IMG/VR virus record: IMGVR_UViG_3300021963_008193
Span: 1-64,000 of that record
Reading direction: 5' to 3' (one strand)
Length of the DNA: 64,000 nucleotides
Source of the DNA: a virus
The notes under the pieces are model-generated. The model was not told where the DNA came from, searched no databases, and saw only the letters and a program-made list of their open reading frames with translations. Below are positions 1-8,378 of the stretch, one piece after another; the first letter of the stretch is position 1; every line of letters starts with the position of its first letter. Position numbers and translations under genes: made by a program.

Positions 1-2
1 AA

Positions 3-242
3 GCAATCAAAAAAGAAGAAATCAAGGGGACGAAGATTTTGAATGAAATTACTTCAAGTAACCTTGTAAAATCAGAATACGATACTGAAACAAAAAAAAT
101 GGTCGTAGAATTTAAGAACGGATTAAAATATGAATATGATGAGGTTCCTCATCAAGTTTATACTCAGTTTAGAATGTCCGAATCACAAGGAAAATTCTTC
201 AGTACTAACATCACAAAAACTTTTAAATACAAAAAACTGTAA
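3..242 (+). CDS. KTSC-domain protein, 5' end uncertain
   Basis: The protein is a small KTSC-type domain (PF13619): an S-S-N start to the fold, a Y-D-x-x-T strand, then V-E-F-K-N-G and Y-E-Y-D-E-V-P, and finally G-K-F-F-S-T-N-I with the closing Y-K-K-L. KTSC domains occur alone or at the C-terminus of larger proteins and have no well-established activity. The frame is open to the left edge of the window without a stop. It could therefore be the tail of a longer gene, or it could start at a TTG at 39, giving 67 residues. No ATG is available upstream inside the window. The domain call is good; the start is not resolved. Confidence 0.7.
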   Translation, partial: AIKKEEIKGTKILNEITSSNLVKSEYDTETKKMVVEFKNGLKYEYDEVPHQVYTQFRMSESQGKFFSTNITKTFKYKKL

Positions 243-260
243 TAAATAGGATTACTCAAA

Positions 261-268
261 TATTTATA
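261..268 (+). promoter_or_regulatory. TATTTATA motif, candidate late promoter
   Basis: TATTTATA lies 4 bases before the ATG at 273. It is one of about 20 oriented copies in the window. The very short distance is unusual and would give an almost leaderless message. Confidence 0.4.
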
Positions 269-272
269 CTTG

Positions 273-2213
273 ATGAGTAATTTAAAGAGCATTTTACAGA
301 GTTTCCAATTAAAAGATGAATTAAATCCTAAAATTTGGGATAAGTCAGGGAATGATGAATATTCAATGAGACCTAAAGTCAGGACTCATCTACTTGAGGT
401 TGCTTATGATTTTATTGACTCTTTAGGAGTTGATGTCGTAGTAAGTGATATCATAATGACAGGTTCATTAGCCAATTACAATTGGTCAAATTATTCTGAT
501 GTTGACATTCATATTATTGCTGATTACGGTCAATTCCCTAAAAATACTCAAGAATTATACGATGAACTTTTTCGTTTAAGAAAGACCGTTTATGGTCTTA
601 AACGTAAAATTACAATTTTTGGTTATGATGTAGAACTTTACGTTGAGGATGATTCGATTAAAAGAGATGTTGAAAGTGCGGGTAGATATTCCATACTAAT
701 GGATGAGTGGGTTATAAAACCACCAAAAGAATCTGTAGATATTAATGTAGGGGAAATTCAAGAGAAAGCCAAAAAATGGATGTCAATTATTGACGGAGTT
801 GAGGAAAATATCCAAGATGAGGATATTGAAACCGCTAAAAAACTAATAGAAAAATACGTTACTAAAATTAGAAAGTTTAGAGAATGTGGTTTAGAAAAAG
901 GTGGTGAATATTCAGATGAAAATCTTGTATTTAAGATACTAAGAAGAAATGGATATTTAGAAAAAATCCGTGAGATGAAAGATAAGTTAGTTGATAAAAA
1001 ACTTTCATTAAAAGAATCAACAACAAATATCGGTGGAACATTTAAAACTGATTTAGAAAACGGTCCTAAAAATCATGGAAGTAGAGCTCTTGGTAATTGG
1101 GAATCAGATAATGCTTGGGATATATTTTCACCGCCAGGAACTGTTGTTAATTCCTACACAGATGGTACGGTAAAGAAAGTTAGAGATACAGGTAAAAATT
1201 CAGGTAAAATATTTGGGACACAAGTATCAATAAAAGGGAATGGAGAATTTCCTGATATATTTTACACCCATCTAAAAAATGTAAAATTACAAAAAGGTGA
1301 TACTGTTAAAGTTGGTGACTATATTGGTGAAATATCTGAATGGGTTGGTCACGAGACTATGACTCACGTACACATTGGGTTACCAAGAGGACACCACTTA
1401 AAAGAATTATTAGTTAATTCTAGTAAAATCTTTACAGGTTCTAGAGATGAAACTCAATCACCTGAAACAGACTCAACGTTTGTTAATAATTTAGAAACAA
1501 TATCATCATCAGGGAAAGAATACAAAAACTTAAAAGGACCTGGTAAAAAAATTCCTTACGACTCTGATGTTGAGAAGATACAGACCACCTTACAATTATT
1601 AGGTTACTCATTACCTAAATGGGGGGTTGATGGACTATTCGGTCCTGAAACAGAATCCGCAGTATTAAAATTTGAGGAGGAAAATAATATCACACCTGAT
1701 GGTATCCTGAATAGTGACGATTTAACTAAAATGAATGAATTGTTATTATCTAAAGGTTTTAAAGACGCCGATTTAAGTAAAGTCCAAAAAATATCTGATT
1801 TTGATAAAATTAATGTGGGTAACGACAAAGAATTTTATGAGTCAATTCTAAATGGTATAGGAGCACCAATCACAGATGAAAATATGAAATTCCTTTACGC
1901 ATGGAGAAAAGGTGAAGGAGGTAAAGCGACCAATAACCCATTCAATACAACTTTTAAATTAAAGAAAGATTCAGGAATGAGTAACTATAATAAAGTTGGG
2001 GTTAAAAATTACTCAACCCCTAACTATGGTATTGAAGCGACTGTTAAAACATTAAGTCTACCATATTACACTTGTATCACAGATGGTTTAAAAAATGACA
2101 TTGGTGCCGATAAATTAAGTCAATGTACATCTTTAAAAACATGGGGTACGGGTGATTTAGTTGCAAAAGTTTTAAGAGGTGGAGATGTGACACCACCAGA
2201 AATTTACGCATAA
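273..2213 (+). CDS. Nucleotidyltransferase / M23 peptidase-like / peptidoglycan-binding / lysozyme-like fusion
   Basis: This 646-residue protein appears to carry four modules. Residues about 60-140 look like a polymerase-beta-type nucleotidyltransferase (G64-S65, then S75-D76-x-D78). Residues about 275-385 look like an M23 endopeptidase fold with H365-V-H367, but the usual first zinc-ligand His in HxxxD is replaced, reading D-N-A-W-D. Residues about 430-490 are a peptidoglycan-binding type 1 domain. Residues about 519-646 resemble phage lysozyme/glucosaminidase-like C-termini (AWRKGEGGKATNNPFNTT). ATG 273 is preferred over an in-frame TTG at 270. An L-K-E-S site between modules one and two would fit the phage prohead protease. 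No signal peptide is seen, so a virion-borne role is more likely than secretion. The fusion order is seen directly; activity is inferred. Confidence 0.7.
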   Translation: MSNLKSILQSFQLKDELNPKIWDKSGNDEYSMRPKVRTHLLEVAYDFIDSLGVDVVVSDIIMTGSLANYNWSNYSDVDIHIIADYGQFPKNTQELYDELFRLRKTVYGLKRKITIFGYDVELYVEDDSIKRDVESAGRYSILMDEWVIKPPKESVDINVGEIQEKAKKWMSIIDGVEENIQDEDIETAKKLIEKYVTKIRKFRECGLEKGGEYSDENLVFKILRRNGYLEKIREMKDKLVDKKLSLKESTTNIGGTFKTDLENGPKNHGSRALGNWESDNAWDIFSPPGTVVNSYTDGTVKKVRDTGKNSGKIFGTQVSIKGNGEFPDIFYTHLKNVKLQKGDTVKVGDYIGEISEWVGHETMTHVHIGLPRGHHLKELLVNSSKIFTGSRDETQSPETDSTFVNNLETISSSGKEYKNLKGPGKKIPYDSDVEKIQTTLQLLGYSLPKWGVDGLFGPETESAVLKFEEENNITPDGILNSDDLTKMNELLLSKGFKDADLSKVQKISDFDKINVGNDKEFYESILNGIGAPITDENMKFLYAWRKGEGGKATNNPFNTTFKLKKDSGMSNYNKVGVKNYSTPNYGIEATVKTLSLPYYTCITDGLKNDIGADKLSQCTSLKTWGTGDLVAKVLRGGDVTPPEIYA

Positions 2214-2257
2214 TGGTATTTTTAGAACAAAGAACTTACGAATTGTATTATTCGGTA

Positions 2258-2265
2258 TATTTATA
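2258..2265 (+). promoter_or_regulatory. TATTTATA motif, candidate late promoter
   Basis: TATTTATA lies 31 bases before the ATG at 2297, in the intergenic gap after the peptidoglycan hydrolase gene, followed by an A-rich leader. Confidence 0.4.
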
Positions 2266-2296
2266 ATAAAATAATTTAAAACAAAAAAACATTGAA

Positions 2297-3610
2297 ATGG
2301 GAAATTTAAAACCAATTGGAAGTGAAAAACTACAAGGTATGGATAAGTTGACTCGTATTATGGAAATTGCGAGATACAAAGAAAACATCCCTCAACGAGT
2401 TAATGAAGATACATCATTAGAATTTAAAAAAACATTATCTGATGGTCATACATACCAAATCGTAAAAGAAAAAAACGGTTATGTTATTAAAAAAGGTATT
2501 AATGAATCAACAAGTGATTACGTTGAACCTATGAAAAATAGAAAATTTTATCCATCTTATTCTCAAGCGTTAAAACGATTAAATCTAATCGTTAAAGAAG
2601 TTAACGTTAATGAAGGTTATGAGAAAGGTTTATCTTTATTTACTGAAAGTGAAGACGATAGTGACAGATATATTTTAAAAATGCCGACTGACGAACAAGC
2701 GGCACCTGCTCCTGCTCCTGCACCCGCACCTGCTCCCGCACCCGCTCCTTCACCTGAAGAAGCTCCTGTTGACGATATGGGTATGGAAGATATGGGTATG
2801 GAAGATATGGGTGGTGAAGAGGAACCTCAAGACGATGAACCTGTTACACTTAAAACAATTCAAAAACTTACAGGTAAATTGGCTCAAAAATTAAGAGCAT
2901 TTGGTGCTGATGAAGAAAATGAAATGACTTCAAACGACATTAAATATGTTATTAATTCTGTATTATCCGCACTTGACTTAAACTCATTAGAAGAAGAAGA
3001 CAAAGAAGAAATTATGTCTAAATTTGAAGGTGAAGAAGAAGGTATGGAAGATATGGGTGATATGGGAGGTGAAGAAGAAATGTCTGCAGAACCACCAGCA
3101 TCTCCTGAAGGTGAAATGGCTGAGGATTTTGACGGTCATGATGATTTATCTGATGACGAAAGTGAAGATTTAGTTAGAGGTATTTTTGATATGGAAGAAT
3201 CTGAAGATATGGATGATGAATATCCGAGACACAGAATGAAAGGTAGAAGAATTAAAGACCATAGATTAAAAGATGACGAAGCGTCAAGAATGGAAGAGAT
3301 GATTGAAGGTTTATTTTCAGAATCTAAAGTCGATAATATTCTAAAAAAATATTTTAGAATTGAGGAGAAAGAGAGAGTGTTAATGGAAGAGAAAAGAAAA
3401 AAACAAATCTCCGATTTAGACAAGAATAAAAAAACGGCTCAAAGAATTAAAAGTTTATCTGAAAGTGTTGCACAGGAAATCTCATCAACTAAATTAGTTG
3501 CTAAATATCCAAAAGCAAAACTTATTGGTAAATCAAAAGAAACAAGTAATTTAGTATTTGAAGTTAATAATAGAAAACTTAAAATTACTCCAAAAGGAAG
3601 TATTTTATGA
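2297..3610 (+). CDS. Acidic low-complexity virion-type protein of unknown function
   Basis: I do not recognise a named family. The N-terminal ~130 residues form a compact-looking segment (strands around HTYQIVKEKNGYVIKKG, then SYSQALKRLNL). An Ala-Pro dipeptide linker of eight or more repeats follows, then two acidic Met-Glu-Asp-Gly stretches (DDMGMEDMGMEDMGG and EEGMEDMGDMGG), and finally a Lys-rich helical C-terminus. Ala-Pro linkers and acidic Met-rich runs resemble the scaffold at 12828, so a head or core role is plausible given its place upstream of terL. The stop overlaps the next start (ATGA), suggesting translational coupling. Function is inferred from position only. Confidence 0.5.
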   Translation: MGNLKPIGSEKLQGMDKLTRIMEIARYKENIPQRVNEDTSLEFKKTLSDGHTYQIVKEKNGYVIKKGINESTSDYVEPMKNRKFYPSYSQALKRLNLIVKEVNVNEGYEKGLSLFTESEDDSDRYILKMPTDEQAAPAPAPAPAPAPAPAPSPEEAPVDDMGMEDMGMEDMGGEEEPQDDEPVTLKTIQKLTGKLAQKLRAFGADEENEMTSNDIKYVINSVLSALDLNSLEEEDKEEIMSKFEGEEEGMEDMGDMGGEEEMSAEPPASPEGEMAEDFDGHDDLSDDESEDLVRGIFDMEESEDMDDEYPRHRMKGRRIKDHRLKDDEASRMEEMIEGLFSESKVDNILKKYFRIEEKERVLMEEKRKKQISDLDKNKKTAQRIKSLSESVAQEISSTKLVAKYPKAKLIGKSKETSNLVFEVNNRKLKITPKGSIL

Positions 3611-4017
3611 GTTATTTGATTTATGTAAATGAATTAGGACCGAACTATAAAGGGGATAATATATATGAATTTATTTTCTCCGATAGTTTGGAAGATATAT
3701 GGGGAGATTCTTGGGAATCAAAACCATCTAATGGTTACCCATCACCACCTGATTTAGAACATATCAATAAAGTAGGGGTTTTGAAAAACGATGAAATAAC
3801 ATTATCCGTAATTCAGAATTCCGATTATTTTTCAATGGTTGATGCAATTGATGGAGTTATTGCATTATCTTGGGAAAATGAAACAGAAAAAGTGGACTTT
3901 GAGGTTATAAAACGATTAGTATTTCGTTTTGGAGAAACCGAAGAGTCTGTAAAAAATAAATTATATGAACGAGATATTGTTCTAGAATTTGAAAAGAAAG
4001 TTGTATATGAAAACTAA
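3607..4017 (+). CDS. Conserved-looking phage protein of unknown function
   Basis: This 136-residue acidic protein starts within the stop codon of the previous gene (ATGA overlap) and runs 11 bases into the next, so it sits in a tightly coupled operon. It has a globular-looking composition with W-G-D-S-W-E and P-S-P-P-D-L segments and no signal peptide, membrane segment or motif I can name. Its position among virion-type genes before terL suggests a structural or assembly role, but that is only context. Confidence 0.5.
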   Translation: MSYLIYVNELGPNYKGDNIYEFIFSDSLEDIWGDSWESKPSNGYPSPPDLEHINKVGVLKNDEITLSVIQNSDYFSMVDAIDGVIALSWENETEKVDFEVIKRLVFRFGETEESVKNKLYERDIVLEFEKKVVYEN

Positions 4018-4966
4018 TAATAAAATTTTACAATTAATCAAACACGGATTTAGTGGAGCTCTTCTTTCAGACTTAAATGAAGGACAAATAAACGCGTTGT
4101 ATAATAGACTATCAGAACAAGTTACACCACTACCCGCAAAACCATCTTATAAAGTTGGTGATAAAGGAGGAACGTTACCCCCAAATGATAAAGGTTACGC
4201 AATTAAGAAAAATCCTAGTGATAATTCGGTAACTGCAACACCAATGGAAGAAGATAATACTTTAGATGTTGTGAATGACCCTGATGCAAGTGCTGATGGA
4301 ATGGGTATGTTTGAAGAAAAAGAACTAAGTGAAAAGTTTGAATCGAAAAAACAACAAAAATATTTCTTCGCTAAATGTGGAGACGGTAAAACTAAAGAAC
4401 AAAAAAAATGGTGTAAAATGGCGGATGAATTCGCAAAAAAGACTAACTTTGGAAAATTACCAAACAAGAAAGAAACAAAAGAAGAATTTAATATGGGTGA
4501 CTATTATAAAAAAGTTGCAAGTGCCGCGGCGGGAGCAACAAAAGAAAATTTAAGTAAAGTTTCACCAAGTCTTAATATGGGTGAAAGTGAAATGGAAAGA
4601 AAAATTATGAGGTTGATTGAGAGACACATTTCACCTAAAATGTCTAAAAAAGATTTTTTAAATTTAGTATCTGAACAAGGAACTAAAGAGAAAGAAAGAA
4701 CTAAAGAGAAAGAAAGAGAAACTACTAAAAAACCTGGTACTCCTTATAGTCCTAAACCAGGACCTAAAAAGGCTCCTAAGGCACATAAAGATGAGATGGG
4801 GGAACAAGCGTCACCGACCATTGCACCACCAAAAATAAAACCTGGGACAAAACAACCATCAACACCTTATAGTCCTAAACCAGGACCTAAAAAGGCACCA
4901 AAAGCGGGTAAGGAAAATTTACCGACATGGATGTCATTCAACTCGATTGGGATAAAACTAAAGTAA
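4007..4966 (+). CDS. Lys-rich virion-type protein with duplicated TPYSPKPGPKKAPKA motif
   Basis: ATG 4007 is chosen over an in-frame TTG at 3989; it overlaps the previous gene by 11 bases. The N-terminus is a basic helix ending in D-L-N-E-G and then L-S-E-Q, both matching the (L/I)-x-E rule of gp21-type prohead protease. A central segment (SKKQQKYFFAKCGDGK, then W-C-K-M-A-D-E-F) resembles a short motif I associate with phage head-region proteins. Near the C-terminus the 15-residue motif TPYSPKPGPKKAPKA occurs twice, and its DNA is nearly identical in both copies (around 4739-4785 and 4862-4908). The basic, Pro/Lys-rich tail could bind DNA. Unknown function. Confidence 0.5.
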   Translation: MKTNNKILQLIKHGFSGALLSDLNEGQINALYNRLSEQVTPLPAKPSYKVGDKGGTLPPNDKGYAIKKNPSDNSVTATPMEEDNTLDVVNDPDASADGMGMFEEKELSEKFESKKQQKYFFAKCGDGKTKEQKKWCKMADEFAKKTNFGKLPNKKETKEEFNMGDYYKKVASAAAGATKENLSKVSPSLNMGESEMERKIMRLIERHISPKMSKKDFLNLVSEQGTKEKERTKEKERETTKKPGTPYSPKPGPKKAPKAHKDEMGEQASPTIAPPKIKPGTKQPSTPYSPKPGPKKAPKAGKENLPTWMSFNSIGIKLK

Positions 4967-4967
4967 G

Positions 4968-6305
4968 ATGAGCGCAAATTTGAAAATGGAAAAAATATTT
5001 AAAATCAAAAAAAACTTGGAGAGGAAACTAATGTCTGAAGGATTATCATCAAAAGAACGTTCATTATTAAATGAAATTAAATCATCTTTAAAAGAAGCAC
5101 CGATTGATTACGAAGGTCCTGAAAGAATGGAACCTGGGATTGAAAGAAAAATTACGTCAAAACAAACTCCTTATCATGAACATCCTGCGATGCCAGGTGG
5201 TGATAGAGATTTTATCGAATTAGTTGCGTCTAAACGTTTTAAAGACTCTGTTGATAAGGTTAGACGTTATTTGGGAGACACTACCGCAATCCAAGGAAGA
5301 AACCCTCTTATGAACCTTATGGGAATGGCCATGGGTGGTATACAACAAATTGCAATGATAGAATCTCGTAACAAAGAATATCTTGAGAATTTGGCGGTTA
5401 ATTTAGTTAAGAAAGAAATGGGTATCCCTCAAGGAGCTTTACAGTTTGATGCTAAATTAGTACATGGAGGTATGTCATCTGCAGAAGGTATGAGAACACA
5501 ACCTCAGGAACCTGAGAAAGAGGATATTGAAGACGCATTTAAAGAATCGGAAGAACACTCAGAAGATTTATTAAACTTTGTTGATGCGTTTGAACAATTT
5601 AACTTAGAAAAAGCAAAAAGACGATTCATCAATTCATTAATCCAAGGGGCGGCGTTTAAAGGTGGTCACATGTATGTATTAGTTGCAGATGAAATTAATA
5701 GATTGGACCCAAGATTGTTAAACCTTTATGGTGTTACACAATCATTAATGGAACACTTGTATTGGGTATTTCCTGACATGGAAAATATGGCGGCGTCAGG
5801 TGGTGGACAAATGGGCCAAAGTGAAGTTGATGAAGAAACTGACCCACCAACGGTTAAAGCGAGAGCGGGAACATTCCCATTACTTATTCACGAATTAGTG
5901 AAAGGTGTTTACGAAGTTTTTGGAACTCATGGTTTACCTGATGACCCAAGACAACAAGAAATGGTTATGGGTGCTGAAGATACATTACCTGCTGAGATTT
6001 GGGATTCAAGATTAGGACCTGTATTTTGGGAGAAGTTTGTTTCAACATATCCGATGGAATTGTTTGAGGACGATAAGAAACATATCCAACACTACCTATT
6101 CATGAGATTTTCTAAATTAGATGCTCAAGAGTTCTTTAAAATCGCTAAATTAATTTTACAAGGAGACCCAAGAGGAAATCAATTTATTCAGAGAATGGTT
6201 GATGAAATTGTGTCAGAATTGAAACAACAAGATTACGAAGATAGTATGTCAGGAGATGACGATGATGATTTGGATGATATTGATTTATCTTCTTTAGGAT
6301 TCTAA
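4968..6305 (+). CDS. Unknown phage protein upstream of terminase
   Basis: This 445-residue protein begins one base after the preceding stop. The first ~45 residues form a basic helix with three possible prohead-protease sites (M-S-E-G, L-L-N-E-I, S-L-K-E-A). The rest is mainly helical with an acidic C-terminal tail (DDDDDLDDIDLSSLGF). I do not recognise a family. Position directly before the large terminase is where T4-like phages keep small terminase or neck genes, but neither is visible here by motif. It is followed by a clear terminator. Confidence 0.5.
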   Translation: MSANLKMEKIFKIKKNLERKLMSEGLSSKERSLLNEIKSSLKEAPIDYEGPERMEPGIERKITSKQTPYHEHPAMPGGDRDFIELVASKRFKDSVDKVRRYLGDTTAIQGRNPLMNLMGMAMGGIQQIAMIESRNKEYLENLAVNLVKKEMGIPQGALQFDAKLVHGGMSSAEGMRTQPQEPEKEDIEDAFKESEEHSEDLLNFVDAFEQFNLEKAKRRFINSLIQGAAFKGGHMYVLVADEINRLDPRLLNLYGVTQSLMEHLYWVFPDMENMAASGGGQMGQSEVDEETDPPTVKARAGTFPLLIHELVKGVYEVFGTHGLPDDPRQQEMVMGAEDTLPAEIWDSRLGPVFWEKFVSTYPMELFEDDKKHIQHYLFMRFSKLDAQEFFKIAKLILQGDPRGNQFIQRMVDEIVSELKQQDYEDSMSGDDDDDLDDIDLSSLGF

Positions 6306-6325
6306 AAAATAACTTAAATTTATGT

Positions 6326-6359
6326 AAAACCCTCATTTATTAATTTAAATGGGGGTTTT
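6326..6359 (+). terminator. Rho-independent terminator before terL
   Basis: A 13-base stem (AAAACCCTCATTT against AAATGGGGGTTTT, one G-U pair) with an 8-base loop ends in a T run. It closes the transcript ending with the 4968-6305 gene. Confidence 0.8.
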
Positions 6360-6361
6360 GA

Positions 6362-6369
6362 TATTTATA
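6362..6369 (+). promoter_or_regulatory. TATTTATA motif, candidate late promoter for terL
   Basis: TATTTATA immediately follows the terminator and lies 13 bases before the terL ATG at 6383. A terminator followed directly by this motif supports it being a transcription start element. Confidence 0.5.
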
Positions 6370-6382
6370 TAGAAATAGTTTT

Positions 6383-8149
6383 ATGAATTTAACTAAAGAA
6401 CAGTTATTGATGGAGTATGTAAAATGTATGAGGGATACTCCTTATGCGTTAAGAACATATTTACAAACTTACGATAACACTGTTTCTAAATACGTACCGT
6501 TAGAATTATTCCCTGACCAAGTTTCGTTGTTAAACGACTACGAAAATTTTAATGAGAATATCGCATTAAAGTATCGTCAGGCGGGTGTATCAACAGTAAC
6601 CGCCGCGTGGACATCTAAGAAATTAGTATTTGCGAAAAAAGAAAAACCTGAGAAAATCCTAATCATCGCCAACAAACTTGATACGTCATTGGAGATGGCG
6701 AATAAAATAAAGATGTTTGTCGGACAATGGCCTTCATGGACAAACGCGGGATTCTCACCTGAAAAAAACTCACAAAAACATTATAAGTTAACAAATGGTT
6801 GTGAAGTTAAGGCGGTTGCAACATCAAAGGATGCCTTACGTGGTTTTACCCCGACAATTCTAATCTTTGATGAGGCGGCCTTTATTGAGGCGGACAGTGA
6901 TTTCTGGTCAGCATGTATGGCGTCCTTATCCACAGGGGGTAAAGTAATTGTGGTTTCAACACCGAATGGTTATGACCCAATCTATTATGAAATCTACGAC
7001 CAAGCGTTGAGAAATATGAATGATTTTAAAATCACTGAAATGTTTTGGTTCAGAGACCCTCGTTATACTAAAGATTTATACTTAGTCAAAACTGATAATA
7101 TAATCCATTACCTCTTAAATAAAGAAGAATATACACAAGACCAAATTTTAAGTTGGGAACCGATTCCGTTTGAAGATAGGAATTATGAAGACCTTAAAAA
7201 GATTATGGATGATGGTTACAAACCATGTTCTATTTGGTTTGAGGGGATGGTTAAGAAACTTAAATACGATAAACGTAAAGTTTCTCAGGAGTTAGAGTGT
7301 AACTTCTTGGGTTCGGGGGATAACGTATTTGATTCTCTATTAATGGAGAAGGTTAGAGAAAATATGGTTAAAGAACCATCAAACAAAATGATGGGTAATG
7401 CTTTATGGATATGGAAAGAACCTGTGGTCGGTCACAAATATGTTATGGGTATTGACGTATCTCGTGGGGATAGTGAGGATTTTAGTTCGTTTCAAATTAT
7501 TGATTTTGATAGTAGAGAACAAGTTGCAGAATATGTTGGTAAATTACCACCTGATACCATGGCGGAAATTTCTTATAAATGGGCTAACATGTATTCGTGT
7601 TTTGTCGTAATTGATATCACGGGTGGGATGGGAGTATCTACCGCAAGAAAACTACAAGAGATGGGTTATAAAAATTTATACATTGATGGGGTTGATTCCG
7701 CAAACAAATGGAAGTACGACCCAAAGGCGTTAGAAAAAATTCCTGGTATCAATTTTAACAACAAACGAGTACAGATTATCGCATCCTTTGAGGAGGTCAT
7801 GAGACATGAGTTCAGAATCTACAGTTCAAGACTGTATAATGAAATGAATACGTTTGTTTATATCAATGGTAGACCTGACCACCAAAAAGGTCATCATGAT
7901 GACTTAATCATGTCAATCGCAATGGCGACTTATGTTGCCGAATCATCATTTAGTAATTTAACAAAGGTAACAGAACACACAAAGGCGATGATTAATTCAT
8001 GGGCGGTTACGAACAATGAATCAGTTGGTAAAGAGATTGAATTTAATCCTGTCATCCCATACGGTGGTGAAAGAATTAATCAATTCTCAAATAGTAATGT
8101 TGGTAGGGAAGAATACGCCAAGTATGGTTGGTTATTTGGTAATAGATAA
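6383..8149 (+). CDS. terL: Terminase large subunit, T4 gp17-like
   Basis: This is the packaging motor ATPase and nuclease that drives DNA into the prohead through the portal and makes the headful cut. The N-terminal ATPase shows the Walker A variant YRQAGVST (residues 64-71) and Walker B ILIFDEA with D163-E164 as the catalytic pair. The C-terminal RNase H-like nuclease shows the first Asp at D358 (MGIDVSRGDSEDFSSF), then VVIDITGGMG, and the final HDDLIMS motif. At 588 residues it is close to T4 gp17 (610). It stands alone between its own terminator-bounded promoter motif and a small ORF followed by the portal gene, the usual T4-like order. Confidence 0.96.
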   Translation: MNLTKEQLLMEYVKCMRDTPYALRTYLQTYDNTVSKYVPLELFPDQVSLLNDYENFNENIALKYRQAGVSTVTAAWTSKKLVFAKKEKPEKILIIANKLDTSLEMANKIKMFVGQWPSWTNAGFSPEKNSQKHYKLTNGCEVKAVATSKDALRGFTPTILIFDEAAFIEADSDFWSACMASLSTGGKVIVVSTPNGYDPIYYEIYDQALRNMNDFKITEMFWFRDPRYTKDLYLVKTDNIIHYLLNKEEYTQDQILSWEPIPFEDRNYEDLKKIMDDGYKPCSIWFEGMVKKLKYDKRKVSQELECNFLGSGDNVFDSLLMEKVRENMVKEPSNKMMGNALWIWKEPVVGHKYVMGIDVSRGDSEDFSSFQIIDFDSREQVAEYVGKLPPDTMAEISYKWANMYSCFVVIDITGGMGVSTARKLQEMGYKNLYIDGVDSANKWKYDPKALEKIPGINFNNKRVQIIASFEEVMRHEFRIYSSRLYNEMNTFVYINGRPDHQKGHHDDLIMSIAMATYVAESSFSNLTKVTEHTKAMINSWAVTNNESVGKEIEFNPVIPYGGERINQFSNSNVGREEYAKYGWLFGNR

Positions 8150-8157
8150 TATTTATA
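8150..8157 (+). promoter_or_regulatory. TATTTATA motif, candidate late promoter
   Basis: TATTTATA begins at the base after the terL stop and lies 13 bases before the ATG at 8171. Confidence 0.45.
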
Positions 8158-8170
8158 AGAAAATAAGATA

Positions 8171-8341
8171 ATGGGATTAGTCAGTAGAAAAAGGTCGGGT
8201 AGAAAATTTAACGGAAGTAAGTTAAACGTTCCAGGGCAAGGTATTAGTTCTGTAAAACCTGGTGGGGATAATAAAATTAACCAACAAGGTAGTTCTGATA
8301 ATAATACAAATAATAATACCAACAACAAGGGGAATTCATAA
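8171..8341 (+). CDS. Small Gly/Asn-rich protein between terL and portal (56 aa)
   Basis: A complete ORF from ATG 8171 to TAA 8341 encodes 56 residues: a basic head (MGLVSRKRSGRKF), a Gly/Ser/Lys middle and an Asn/Thr-rich tail. The candidate late promoter sits 13 bases upstream and the leader is A-rich like its neighbours, which supports it being real. T4-like phages have small head-core proteins (gp67, gp68) near the portal gene, but I see no sequence match; the product looks disordered. Function unknown. Confidence 0.6.
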   Translation: MGLVSRKRSGRKFNGSKLNVPGQGISSVKPGGDNKINQQGSSDNNTNNNTNNKGNS

Positions 8342-8378
8342 CTATTTAGTTATTCCCGATAAGAATTAAATTAGTAAT

